Assembly (NCBI GenBank): GCA_003223295.1
Contig: QHYM01000099.1
Location: forward strand, 1 to 64,000
Origin: Acidobacteriota bacterium
GTDB lineage: Bacteria > Acidobacteriota > Terriglobia > Acidiferrales > UBA7541
Length of the DNA: 64,000 nt
Reading direction: 5' to 3'
The notes below the pieces were generated by a model that searched no databases, was not told where the DNA came from, and saw only the letters and a program-made list of their open reading frames with translations. The first letter of the stretch is position 1. Every line of letters begins with the position of its first letter. A program made the translations under genes and the position numbers. Shown here one piece after another: positions 29,001-38,280 of the stretch.

Positions 29001-30392
29001 TCACCGCCCTCCCGAAGTCGTGCTCGTAGCCTGTCGCTCGAGCTGCTGCACAAGCTCCTTGAAAACGCGGCCGCGGTGCTCATAGTTTTGAAACTGGTCG
29101 AAACTGGCGCAGGCTGGCGCCAGCAAAACGATGTCTCCCGCGCGTGCGGCGTGTGCGGCGGTTTCGACGGCTCGTTCGATCGTTCCGGCCTGTTCGATGG
29201 CTACGCTACCGGCAATTTGCTTCTCGATTTTGCCGGCTGCGGCGCCAATCAAAAGCGCGAGAATGGCTTTCTCTCGCAGCGGCGCCTGCAGCAACGTGTA
29301 GTCGCTGCCTTTGTCCTTGCCGCCCAAAATGATCAGGATGCGGCCCGGAAAAGCGTCGAGCGCTTTCAGTGTGGCATCCACGTTGGTGGCTTTCGAATCG
29401 TTATAAAAACGCACTCCGCCAATTTCCGCGACGAACTCGAGGCGGTGTTCAACCCCCGCAAACGACCGCACGCCCTTGGCGATGGCGGCAGGTTCTGCGC
29501 CCGCGAGACGCGTCGCAGCCACTGCCGCGAGCACGTTTTCCACGTTGTGCGCCCCAGCCAGCGGAATATCGGTGAGTTGGAGGACTGGCTCCTCCACTCC
29601 GTCGCGGCGAAACAAGATTTCGTTTTCCTTCACGAAAGCGCCTTGCACGACGCGCTGCCTTCGGCTGAACCAATACACTTGCGGTTTTGTCAGCGCATAC
29701 GGAGTCGTGCCCGGATCGTCAGCGTTCAAGACGGCGCTATCTGCTTCCGTCTGGTTCTCAAAGATTCGCGCTTTGGCAGCGCCGTAGCTTTCTAGAGTGT
29801 GATGGCGGTCCAGATGATCGGGCGTGAGATTCAGGAATACGCTGATGTTTGGACGAAGCGTTTCAATCAGCTCCAACTGAAAACTGCTCAGCTCCGCAAC
29901 GGTGACGCTTTTGTCGCTGGCTTTGTCGACGCAAGAGATCAATGGCGTGCCGATGTTGCCCGCAAGAATCGTGGAAAATCCGGCGCTGCGCAAAATGTGC
30001 TCGATCAACGACGTAGTGGTCGTTTTCCCGTTCGATCCGGTAATCCCAATAAGACGCCCTTTTAGGAAGCGACTTGCAAGCTCGACCTCGCTCCAAATCG
30101 TCACGCCCTTCGCCCGCGCGGATTGGAGAAGAGGCGCGTCCGCCGGCACGCCGGGACTGGGAATAATCAAATCCGCGTCCCGGATTAGCTCTTGCCGGTG
30201 GCCGCCGAATTCGAGGCCAACTCCTGCCTTTCGCAGAGGAGCGATTGAATCAGCAAGTTCCTTTTCAGATCGTGCGTCCGTCGCGGTCACGCGTGCGCCT
30301 CGCGCGGCACAGAACAACGCCGTGGCCAGCCCGGTCCTGGCCAGACCGACGACGAGCACGCGCTTGTTCCGAAGCTCGATGGACGCGGACAT
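29001..30392 (-). CDS. murD: UDP-N-acetylmuramoylalanine-D-glutamate ligase
   Basis: A 463-residue Mur ligase adding D-Glu. The start is the ATG at 30392 (MSASIELRNKRVLVVGLARTG); the longer frame to 30767 overlaps mraY and has no Mur-like residues. ATP loop: ITGSNGKTTTTSLIEHIL. Domain 3 shows FYNDSKATNVDATLKAL, the usual Mur C-terminal motif. It begins 17 nt after mraY and ends 6 nt before ftsW. Confidence 0.96.
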   Translation of the reverse strand: MSASIELRNKRVLVVGLARTGLATALFCAARGARVTATDARSEKELADSIAPLRKAGVGLEFGGHRQELIRDADLIIPSPGVPADAPLLQSARAKGVTIWSEVELASRFLKGRLIGITGSNGKTTTTSLIEHILRSAGFSTILAGNIGTPLISCVDKASDKSVTVAELSSFQLELIETLRPNISVFLNLTPDHLDRHHTLESYGAAKARIFENQTEADSAVLNADDPGTTPYALTKPQVYWFSRRQRVVQGAFVKENEILFRRDGVEEPVLQLTDIPLAGAHNVENVLAAVAATRLAGAEPAAIAKGVRSFAGVEHRLEFVAEIGGVRFYNDSKATNVDATLKALDAFPGRILIILGGKDKGSDYTLLQAPLREKAILALLIGAAAGKIEKQIAGSVAIEQAGTIERAVETAAHAARAGDIVLLAPACASFDQFQNYEHRGRVFKELVQQLERQATSTTSGGR

Positions 30393-30409
30393 TTTGGTTG
30401 CCGAATCTC

Positions 30410-31543
30410 CTACCTCAATTTCAACGTCGTCAGAGCAAACAATGCGAAAACCAACGCGGCGATCCAGAAGCGCACGATCACCTTGGATTCGCTCCAGCCC
30501 AGCAGTTCGAAATGATGATGAATGGGCGCCATGCGAAAAATGCGCTTGCCGCGCAGTTTGAACGAACCTACCTGCAGAATCACGGAAAGCGCTTCGACAA
30601 CAAAGATTCCGCCTACAAAGAACAGCAAAATCTCCTGCTTGATGATGACGGCGACGGTCCCAAGCGTTCCGCCCAGGGACAACGAACCAACATCTCCCAT
30701 GAAAATTTCCGCAGGATGCGCGTTGTACCAGAGGAACCCCAGTGATGCGCCAACCAGCGCCCCGCAAAAAACCGTGAGTTCACCGACTTTAGGAATGTAT
30801 TGAATGTCGAGGTAAGCCGCCCAACGAAAGTTGCTGCTGACGTAGGTAAGCACGGTAAGAGCCCCCGCCGCAATGACCGTGCAACCAATGGCGAGGCCAT
30901 CGAGGCCATCGGTGAGATTCACGGCATTCGAGGAACCAACAATCACCAGGCAGACAAAGATGAGAAATGGAAGAAACGCCACGGGCCACCAATACGGAGT
31001 CTTCATCAAGGCGTGAATCACGAGGTCTGGGTGAATTCGCTTGGCAAACGGAATCACCAATTGCGTCGAGTAAACGTTACGCGTCAGCAGCACGAGCAAA
31101 GAACCGCCGACGATCAAACTGACCAAAACTTGGAAGTAGATTTTCTTCTTCGCCGTGAGGCCTAGGTTCTGCCGCTTCGAGACTTTGGCGTAGTCATCGA
31201 TGAAACCGATGATCGCAAATCCAGCCAAGGCAAAGAGCGCAATCAAGATGAACGGATTCGTCAGATCGGCCCAAAGCAGCGTCGGAATGGCGGTGGATAG
31301 CACGATCAGCACGCCGCCCATTGTCGGCGTCCCCGCCTTTTTCTGATGCTGCTGAGGACCCTCTTCGCGGATGTACTGGCCGATCTGGAGTTCACGCAAA
31401 CGGCGAATCAGCCACGGGCCAAAAACGAGCGCAAGGAACATCGCGGTCAGGCTGGCATAGACTGTTCGAACCGTGATGTAACGAAAGACATTGAGCGGAC
31501 TAAACGAGCGCCGCAGAACCTCGACGAGGAGGTAGTAGAGCAT
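30410..31543 (-). CDS. mraY: Phospho-N-acetylmuramoyl-pentapeptide transferase
   Basis: A 377-residue membrane enzyme with about ten helices that makes lipid I from UDP-MurNAc-pentapeptide and undecaprenyl phosphate. Catalytic Asp pair in GFIDDYAKV; NLTDGLDGLAIG and the basic loop PIHHHFELLGWSE are present. Its ATG lies directly against the murF stop, with no gap. The length is slightly above E. coli MraY (360). Confidence 0.97.
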   Translation of the reverse strand: MLYYLLVEVLRRSFSPLNVFRYITVRTVYASLTAMFLALVFGPWLIRRLRELQIGQYIREEGPQQHQKKAGTPTMGGVLIVLSTAIPTLLWADLTNPFILIALFALAGFAIIGFIDDYAKVSKRQNLGLTAKKKIYFQVLVSLIVGGSLLVLLTRNVYSTQLVIPFAKRIHPDLVIHALMKTPYWWPVAFLPFLIFVCLVIVGSSNAVNLTDGLDGLAIGCTVIAAGALTVLTYVSSNFRWAAYLDIQYIPKVGELTVFCGALVGASLGFLWYNAHPAEIFMGDVGSLSLGGTLGTVAVIIKQEILLFFVGGIFVVEALSVILQVGSFKLRGKRIFRMAPIHHHFELLGWSESKVIVRFWIAALVFALFALTTLKLR

Positions 31544-32983
31544 TTAGTGCCGAACCTCTTGACGCGAAGACTCTCCTTGTGCAGCGTTGCGGGCGATCAG
31601 TGCTTCGACAATCTGTTCCATTTTCACTCCGCGTGAACCCTTCACCAGCAGCAAATCGCCGGGTGCTACCAAGGTTTCCAAGAATTTGGCTGCTTCCGGC
31701 GGCGTTTCAAAAAACTTCGTCCGCGCGCGCAGCAGGCCTGCCGCCACTGCCCCTTCCACGATTTGGGAAGCGTCACCGGCCACGCCGATGACCCAATCGA
31801 TCTTCCCGGTCTTGGCCGCAAGCTGCCCCGCCTCGCGGTGCAACTCCGGCGAGGCACTTCCCAGTTCGCGCATCTCGCCGGCCACAAGAATCCGCCGCTG
31901 AAAATTCGGAGTGGCCGCGAGCAATTCCATCATGGCCTGCAGCGCTGCCGGGCTCGAGTTGTAACTGTCATTGATCAGCGCCGCCCCGTTCGAAAACTGC
32001 AGCAGCTCCCCGCGCATGGCCGGAGCCCGCAGGGTGTTAAATACGCTCTGCGCCTCTGCCGCGCCGATTCCCCAAACGCTCGCGGCAGCCAGTGCCGCCA
32101 GTGCGTTCGCAATCGCATGCCGACCGGGAACGGTCAACTCCAACCGCACGCGCCCTTCCGGGCTCACGTAATCGAACGCCGATCCCAACGCGCCCCGGTC
32201 TTCAATTTCCTCCGCCATGAAGAACGCCTGCTTTTCGATGCCATACGTCAGCACGCGCCCGGGCGCATAAGGCCCAAACGCCGCAACACGCGGATCGTCC
32301 GCGTTCAATACCGCCGTCGATCCTCGGCCGTTCAATCCCTCGATCAATTCGCGCTTGGCCAGCGCAATCTCATCCACCGATGCAAAGAATTCCAAATGCG
32401 CGGGAGAGACGCGCGTCACCACACCAACGTCGGGCCGTGCAATCGCCGCCAGCCGCGACAGTTCTCCGCGCCGCGACATCCCCATTTCCAGCACCGCCGC
32501 CTGATGCGTTTCTTCCAGGCGAAACAGCGTCAGCGGCAGCCCGTACTCATTATTCAAATTTCCTTCGGATTTCAGGACCCGCAGCTTCGTGCCCAGCAAG
32601 GCCGCCAGAATTTCCTTCGTGGTGGTCTTGCCAACGGAGCCAGTGACGCCGGCAATTTTCCCGCCCCATGCTTCGCGCACAGCCCGCGCCAATTGCTTGA
32701 GCGCCTCGAAAGTGTCGGCCACGGGGATGCAGCGGTCGCCCACCCAGCCCGTAAACCGCGGGAGCTGCGCTTCCGCCACCACAGCCGCCACAGCTCCGAG
32801 CTCCAGCGCACCGGCCACATGATCGTGTCCGTCGTGACGCGGTCCGTGGATAGCCACGAACAGTTCTCCGGCACGTACCGTGCGAGAATCAATCGACACA
32901 CCGGCCAGCCGGGCCACGGGGTCGAGTCCCGCCCCCGGCCGAGTACCCAAAGCGCCAGCCACCTGTGCAATCGTCCACCGCAT
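31544..32983 (-). CDS. murF: UDP-MurNAc-tripeptide D-Ala-D-Ala ligase
   Basis: A 479-residue Mur ligase adding D-Ala-D-Ala. ATP loop GVTGSVGKTTTKEILAALL; substrate segment EMGMSRRGELSRLA; C-terminal LINDSYNSSPAALQAMM. A gagg SD 8 nt before the ATG supports the start. A 152-nt gap separates it from murE, the widest gap in the cluster apart from the operon leader, and contains the palindrome cctctcgagagg (33056-33067). I see no clear promoter there. Confidence 0.96.
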   Translation of the reverse strand: MRWTIAQVAGALGTRPGAGLDPVARLAGVSIDSRTVRAGELFVAIHGPRHDGHDHVAGALELGAVAAVVAEAQLPRFTGWVGDRCIPVADTFEALKQLARAVREAWGGKIAGVTGSVGKTTTKEILAALLGTKLRVLKSEGNLNNEYGLPLTLFRLEETHQAAVLEMGMSRRGELSRLAAIARPDVGVVTRVSPAHLEFFASVDEIALAKRELIEGLNGRGSTAVLNADDPRVAAFGPYAPGRVLTYGIEKQAFFMAEEIEDRGALGSAFDYVSPEGRVRLELTVPGRHAIANALAALAAASVWGIGAAEAQSVFNTLRAPAMRGELLQFSNGAALINDSYNSSPAALQAMMELLAATPNFQRRILVAGEMRELGSASPELHREAGQLAAKTGKIDWVIGVAGDASQIVEGAVAAGLLRARTKFFETPPEAAKFLETLVAPGDLLLVKGSRGVKMEQIVEALIARNAAQGESSRQEVRH

Positions 32984-33135
32984 AAGTTCCTCAAAAGATT
33001 GGTCTTAGTCCAACACCCCACGGCTCGTTCGTTTTTCAACGTTTTGAGGGCTCCTCCTCTCGAGAGGTCTGTCTTTGGCTCGCCCCGACCGCGTCGGAGC
33101 CCGAGCGCCCTCGCCACGGCGATGAAACAAGCGCG

Positions 33136-34743
33136 CTAGGTGCCAAACCCGGAGCCGTCTTGCGGCCCTTCAAAACCGCGATCGCGAAGCGCGCGCCGCG
33201 CCACTTCGCGATCCTCAAATTGCAGCGTGCGATCCGCGAGAATCTGATAATTCTCGTGGCCCTTTCCAGCCAACAGCACGATGTCGCCGGCGCGCGCCTC
33301 ATCCATTGCCATGCCGATAGCTTTTTCGCGGTCCGGCTCGATCAAATATTTTCCAGCCGTCTTTTGCAATCCCACGATGATGTCGCTGATGATTTTCAGC
33401 GGATCTTCCGTGCGCGGATTGTCGCTCGACAGAATCGTCAGGTCGCTCAGCCGTCCCGTCACTTCTCCCATGACCGGCCGCTTGGTGCGGTCTTTCAATC
33501 CTCCGCACCCGAAAAGGGTGATGATGCGGCCTTTCGGATTAAGCTCGCGCGCGGTGCGAACCAGATTCTCCAACGCGTCATCCGTGTGCGCGTAATCCAC
33601 AATCACCAGGAAGGGCTGGCCTTGATCCACGCGCTGAAAACGGCCCGAAACGCTCTCGAGATCCTGGATGCCTTTCTCGATGATTTCATTCGAAAGCCCC
33701 AAAGCCTGCGCCGCGCCGACCGCCGCCAGCAGGTTGTACACATTGATTCGCCCGACGAGTCGCGAGGTCACCTGCACTTTTCCATGGGGGGTTTGCGCCG
33801 TGAAACTCAGGCCCTCGAAGCTGAGATGAAATTTCTTGGTGGTGATGTCCGCTTCCGATTCTAGTCCATACGTGACGGTCTTCTTTGCCAGCCCTTCCAA
33901 CTGCTTGCCGTAACCGTCGTCGGCATTCACAACCGCAACTTCTGGCCCGCCCGCCCCGGTGCCTTCGAACAGCCGCCTTTTGGCCGCGAAATAATCCTCA
34001 AACGTCTTGTGATAATCCATGTGCTCGCGCGTCAAATTCGTAAACACCGCCGCTTGAAAATGGCAGCCCCACAACCGGTCCATTGCCAGCGAATGCGAAC
34101 TCGCCTCCAGCACCGCAAACTTTCCTCCGGCGTCGCGAATCTCGGCAAGAAACCCTTGCAGGTCCACTGATTCGGGCGTCGTGTTCGGTGCAGGATGGTC
34201 GCCGAGCGGTGTGTGATAAGCGATGGTGCCAAACAAACCGGTTCGCGCGCCGGAAGCTTTCACCATCGCGTCGACGAGCGAAGTGGTAGTAGTTTTTCCG
34301 TTTGTTCCGGTCACTGCGACCAGTTGCAAGGCATTGGCAGGATGGCCAAAGAAATTTGCCGCCGCGGTCGCCAGCGCTTTCCGTTCCTCGCGAACCTGGA
34401 CCCACGCAACTCCGCGCGGAAGTTTCTTGGGCGCCGCCCCCTCGCTGGCTACGGCCACGGCGCCGCGTTTCAATGCATCTTGGATGAATGTATTTCCGTC
34501 CGCTTTTGCGCCATGCAGCGCAAAAAACAGTGCGCCTTTCTCCACTCGGCGAGAATCACAGCTCACCTGCTGAATCTCGATGCCGTCGGCGTCATTTGGC
34601 AAAGTGGCTTCCACGCCGTCAAACAGCTCGCTCAGTTTCTTCGCGATTTTCGACCCGGCGACTTGGACAGAAGTTTTCAGAGGTTTTTCCCGCCCGGCGG
34701 TGGTATGTCGCACCTGTTTTTCTCGGCGCAGTGCCATCTTCAT
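33136..34743 (-). CDS. murE: UDP-MurNAc-dipeptide meso-DAP ligase
   Basis: A 535-residue Mur ligase adding the third amino acid. ATP loop VTGTNGKTTTTSLVDAM. The specificity motif SSDNPRTEDPL contains DNPR, which in known MurE enzymes selects meso-diaminopimelate, as in Gram-negative cell walls. It has an N-terminal extension of about 25 basic residues compared with E. coli MurE, so the true start may be internal. The ATG follows the ftsI stop by 1 nt. Confidence 0.96.
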   Translation of the reverse strand: MKMALRREKQVRHTTAGREKPLKTSVQVAGSKIAKKLSELFDGVEATLPNDADGIEIQQVSCDSRRVEKGALFFALHGAKADGNTFIQDALKRGAVAVASEGAAPKKLPRGVAWVQVREERKALATAAANFFGHPANALQLVAVTGTNGKTTTTSLVDAMVKASGARTGLFGTIAYHTPLGDHPAPNTTPESVDLQGFLAEIRDAGGKFAVLEASSHSLAMDRLWGCHFQAAVFTNLTREHMDYHKTFEDYFAAKRRLFEGTGAGGPEVAVVNADDGYGKQLEGLAKKTVTYGLESEADITTKKFHLSFEGLSFTAQTPHGKVQVTSRLVGRINVYNLLAAVGAAQALGLSNEIIEKGIQDLESVSGRFQRVDQGQPFLVIVDYAHTDDALENLVRTARELNPKGRIITLFGCGGLKDRTKRPVMGEVTGRLSDLTILSSDNPRTEDPLKIISDIIVGLQKTAGKYLIEPDREKAIGMAMDEARAGDIVLLAGKGHENYQILADRTLQFEDREVARRALRDRGFEGPQDGSGFGT

Positions 34744-34744
34744 C

Positions 34745-36886
34745 CTAATGCCTGCGCTTCCGTTTCGGCTTGGCGATCTTTGCCGCTGGTGCCCCGAATT
34801 GCACCGTCAGCCTCGCCCCTCGCCGCACCTTCATTCCCGCCGCAGGCGCTTGACTTACTGCAAGACCGCTGCCAACCAAAAGGGGATCCAGCCCCAGTTT
34901 CAAACACGCCGCCGTCACTCCCCGCATGGTCTTTCCCGAGAAGTCCGGCAAGGGGATGTCGCCGCCTTCATCCACCGCCACTGTCACTGCAGGTACTTGA
35001 TCTTTCGCACTCCTCGCATTTGTCCCGGAGAGCTCGGCTGGGGGTAGGTCCGGTAGGGCAGTAAAATCCGTTGGAGTGAAATCCGAGAGCGCTGCTAAGT
35101 TTGATGCATTTCCATCCTTGTACGCAACTTGAATCAACCGTGGCTGGACCGGCACGTCGCGGGGCACGTCCAGGTACGGCAACACTTGCTCGGCGATCCG
35201 CTTGAAAACCGGCGCTGCCACTTGTCCGCCTTCATGCTGTCCTACCGGCGAATCCAGCGACACCAGGATGGTCACCGCCGGGTTGTTGATGGGCGCAAAT
35301 CCCGTGAAGGAGGCAATCAGTTGCGTGTGGGAGTAGCGGCCTGTGGCTGGATCGATTTTTTGTGCTGTGCCGGTTTTGCCCGCGGCCGTCCAGCCATCGA
35401 GGTGGGCCAGCGGTCCGGTACCGTTCAAAACGACGCCCTCCATCAGCCGGCGAAGGGTCGCCGCCGTTTCTGGACGGATAACGCGCCTCGGCTCCCCTGA
35501 AGCCAGAGCGCTCCCAGTGGGCAACACCTTATTGTCGCGGCGCAGTTCCGCCACGATATGCGGCTTGTAGAGCATCCCGCCGTTCGCGATTGCGGAAACG
35601 GAGCTAATGAGCTGGATGGGCGTGACGCCCACCTCTTGCCCCATCGAAATCGACCCAATCGAGATGGCCGACCAGTTTTCCAGCCGCCTTACCAGCCCCT
35701 TGCTTTCGCCGGGCAAATCCACACCCGTAAGCTGGCCGAATCCAAACGCGCGAATGTAGTCGTAAAATTTCGGCGCTCCCAAACGCAGCGCGATTTTGAT
35801 CGCTCCCACGTCGCTCGATTGCGCAAGGATGTCCGAGACCGTCAGCAATCCGAATGGCTTATGGTCGCGGATGCGGTGCCCCGCCACGTACACGGCGCCG
35901 TTTTCGCAATCGAACACTTCCTCCGGCCGGACGATGCCCTGGTCGAAAGCCGCTGCCAAAGTGATCAACTTGAATGTCGACCCCGGTTCGTAGAGCGCTG
36001 TAACCGCGCGGTTCATCCGCGACTCCGCGGACGCGCCGTTCGCCACGTTTGGATTGAATTTCGGCCAATTGGCCAGCGCGAGAATTTCCCCCGTGTTGGG
36101 ATTCATCACCACAACGCTACCAGCCAGAGCACGCGTCTTCGTGATGGCTGCACCGAGCTCGCGCTCTGCGATGTATTGAATCTTTTCATCCAGCGTAAGA
36201 ATTACGTCGGCTCCGCGTTCGCGCCGTGCCTCCACGCCGTCGAACCAGCGCTGCCGCGCGTCGGCCATCACCACGATCTTTTCGCTCTTGCCGCGAATCT
36301 TGCTATCCAGCTCGTATTCGATTCCACCCAGGCCCTTTTCATCGACGTCAACAAAGCCCAGCACGTGAGCGGCAAGGTCCCGTTTCGGGTAAACGCGCTG
36401 GTTCTCTTTCTGAAAGTAAATGCCTTTCAGATTCAGTGCCTCGACAGCTTCCTTTTTGTCGGGCGGCACTTTGCGCGCTATCCAGACGAAGCTTTGCGCC
36501 GATCCCAATCGCGCTTCCAGAACGTCGCGGGGGATGCCCAAAACCTGTGAGAGCAACTGCGCTGCGAGCTGCGCATCTCCTATTTCAATGGGTACGGCAA
36601 ACACGGAATCCACCGGGATGCTCATGGCCAGAGGATCCATGTTGCGGTCGTAAATGGAGCCGCGCCTTGGTGTGATTTCAATGGTGCGCTGTTGCTGCCG
36701 CGCCGCGCGCACCAGGTAGTCGCTGTGACGGAGGAGTTGCAGGTAGCCCAGCCTGCCGAGGACCGCGGTGAGGCATACGAGAATTACTGCGGCAACCATG
36801 AGCAGCCGCTCGTTGGCTGTGAACTCACGTCTGCTGGTCCCCGCTCGGCGGTCAGCCTTCACGACGTGCGCGCGATTGTGGGCCAT
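34745..36886 (-). CDS. ftsI: Septal transpeptidase FtsI (PBP3-type) with C-terminal PASTA domain
   Basis: A 713-residue class B PBP. A cytoplasmic tail and membrane helix (about 27-48) are followed by the pedestal domain (RGSIYDRN at 75-82) and the transpeptidase: STFK with S303, KTGT at 504-507. The SxN motif reads S357-S358-D359, Asp in place of the usual Asn. A single PASTA domain lies at about 645-700, after a Pro/Thr-rich linker. FtsI crosslinks septal peptidoglycan. PASTA-bearing FtsI is common outside Proteobacteria. It begins about 78 nt after ftsL and is nearly fused in translation to murE. Confidence 0.95.
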   Translation of the reverse strand: MAHNRAHVVKADRRAGTSRREFTANERLLMVAAVILVCLTAVLGRLGYLQLLRHSDYLVRAARQQQRTIEITPRRGSIYDRNMDPLAMSIPVDSVFAVPIEIGDAQLAAQLLSQVLGIPRDVLEARLGSAQSFVWIARKVPPDKKEAVEALNLKGIYFQKENQRVYPKRDLAAHVLGFVDVDEKGLGGIEYELDSKIRGKSEKIVVMADARQRWFDGVEARRERGADVILTLDEKIQYIAERELGAAITKTRALAGSVVVMNPNTGEILALANWPKFNPNVANGASAESRMNRAVTALYEPGSTFKLITLAAAFDQGIVRPEEVFDCENGAVYVAGHRIRDHKPFGLLTVSDILAQSSDVGAIKIALRLGAPKFYDYIRAFGFGQLTGVDLPGESKGLVRRLENWSAISIGSISMGQEVGVTPIQLISSVSAIANGGMLYKPHIVAELRRDNKVLPTGSALASGEPRRVIRPETAATLRRLMEGVVLNGTGPLAHLDGWTAAGKTGTAQKIDPATGRYSHTQLIASFTGFAPINNPAVTILVSLDSPVGQHEGGQVAAPVFKRIAEQVLPYLDVPRDVPVQPRLIQVAYKDGNASNLAALSDFTPTDFTALPDLPPAELSGTNARSAKDQVPAVTVAVDEGGDIPLPDFSGKTMRGVTAACLKLGLDPLLVGSGLAVSQAPAAGMKVRRGARLTVQFGAPAAKIAKPKRKRRH

Positions 36887-36964
36887 GATGGGTTCGGTTC
36901 GGCCAGCGCTCCGCCTCGAGCTTCCCTGAGCGTGTAAATTCTTTGACGCCGTGCCGGCAAACTG

Positions 36965-37381
36965 CTATTGCGAGCGGCTCTGGCGTACGTATCTCGCAGC
37001 AGCCACCTGCGCTCCCGCAGGAGCGTCGTATTCGCGTACTTGCGTTGGCAGTGGCTCGGTCAGGCCCAATTGGCGGCGCGCAATCACATCAATGCGCATC
37101 GGGTTTCGCAGGCTGGCAATTTCCAGCTTCAAGGAAGAATTCAGCGTCGCCGCTTCCACCTGTTTTGCCTTTACTTCCTCCAATTGGAAGCTCAGATCGA
37201 TGCAGCGAAAGTGTTGGTAGATATAAAGCATGAAAAAAGCGGCCACGATTCCGCCCAGCGCCAGCGTGCGGTAGTAATACCGCAGCTTCACGGGCTCGAC
37301 GTGCCGCACCAGGCGCGAATTGTCGATCCGCTTGACGGTCTGAAATTCCCGCACTGCCCTTGCCTTTTTCTTGCTCGACAT
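36965..37381 (-). CDS. ftsL: FtsL-like cell division protein
   Basis: A 138-residue bitopic protein: basic cytoplasmic N-terminus, one membrane helix (LALGGIVAAFFMLYIYQHF, about 47-66) and a leucine-rich coiled coil (QLEEVKAKQVEAATLNSSLKLE region). The size, layout and position between rsmH and ftsI identify it as FtsL, which joins FtsQ and FtsB in the divisome. The start at 37381 has a ggaaagag SD at about 7 nt; an upstream start at 37402 would overlap rsmH. Sequence conservation of FtsL is low, so the call rests on context. Confidence 0.87.
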   Translation of the reverse strand: MSSKKKARAVREFQTVKRIDNSRLVRHVEPVKLRYYYRTLALGGIVAAFFMLYIYQHFRCIDLSFQLEEVKAKQVEAATLNSSLKLEIASLRNPMRIDVIARRQLGLTEPLPTQVREYDAPAGAQVAAARYVRQSRSQ

Positions 37382-37383
37382 GA

Positions 37384-38259
37384 CTACACTCTTTCCGCGC
37401 ACCGCAGTTTCGCGCTTCGCGAACGCGGGTTGCCGGCCATCTCTTCCTCGCTGGGCTGGATTACATGTTTGGTCAGCACGCGGAGCGTTCCTGCCCGCTC
37501 ACCCTCCTGAAACGCTCGCTTCACCAAGCGGTCTTCCCGCGAGTGGTAGCTCAGCACTACCCAGCGACCGCCCGAATTCATTGTGACCGGGGTCCGAGAA
37601 AGAAACTGCCCGAGTTCCTCCAACTCTCGATTCACCGCTATCCGCAGCGCCAGAAACGTTTTTGTTGCGGGATGCAGTCTCTGCCTTCCCCATTGCTTTC
37701 GGGCCCCTGCCACAGTCGTTGCCAGGTGCGCGGTGTCTCGTATCGGTCGCGCTCTCACGATCGCCCTGGCGATCTTTCTGGAATCGTGCTCGTCCGCTTC
37801 GCGGTAGAGCAAGTCGGCCAGCTCTCTCTCCGGCCATCGATTCACAATTTCGTCTGCCGTCAATTCGTCCTCGGCATTCATGCGCATATCCAGCGGACCG
37901 GCCTCGCGAAAGGAAAACCCGCGCTCGGCCTGATCAAGCTGCATGCTCGAAACTCCCAAGTCGGCCAAGACCCCGTCCACCGGCGGAATCCCCAACTCTT
38001 GTGCGACCTCCGCAATCCGCGAGAACGGTGCATGCGCCACTGTCACCTTCGCCCCAAAGATCTTCAGCCGCTCCCGCCCCATGGCGAGCGCCTGTGCGTC
38101 CCGGTCCAGACTGGTCAGCCTTCCAGAGGTCAATTTCGCGGCTATTGCTGCTGAGTGCCCGCCCGCTCCCAGCGTGGCGTCGATGTACGTTCCGTCCGGC
38201 TTTACGCGCAGCCATTCGAGCACCTCTCCCAACATCACCGGCGTGTGCGCCGCACCCAA
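37384..38259 (-). CDS. rsmH: 16S rRNA (cytosine-1402-N4) methyltransferase
   Basis: A 291-residue SAM-dependent methyltransferase (MraW). It starts AAHTPVMLGEVLEWL and has the SAM loop IDATLGAGGHSAAI, then GVLADLGVSSMQLDQAERGFSFR and the C-terminal VLSYHSREDRLVKRAF. The frame opens only with TTG at 38259, because an in-frame TGA lies at 38271-38269; no better start exists. It follows mraZ by about 21 nt and abuts ftsL, as in standard dcw clusters. Confidence 0.95.
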   Translation of the reverse strand: MGAAHTPVMLGEVLEWLRVKPDGTYIDATLGAGGHSAAIAAKLTSGRLTSLDRDAQALAMGRERLKIFGAKVTVAHAPFSRIAEVAQELGIPPVDGVLADLGVSSMQLDQAERGFSFREAGPLDMRMNAEDELTADEIVNRWPERELADLLYREADEHDSRKIARAIVRARPIRDTAHLATTVAGARKQWGRQRLHPATKTFLALRIAVNRELEELGQFLSRTPVTMNSGGRWVVLSYHSREDRLVKRAFQEGERAGTLRVLTKHVIQPSEEEMAGNPRSRSAKLRCAERV

Positions 38260-38280
38260 GCTCGTTACTCATTACCCCAA

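Noticed and set aside
31763-33139. A 458-residue open frame on the plus strand opposite murF
   Set aside because: It mirrors the codon structure of murF and gives an Arg/Gln/His-rich protein unlike any family. High-GC genes often leave long open antisense frames.
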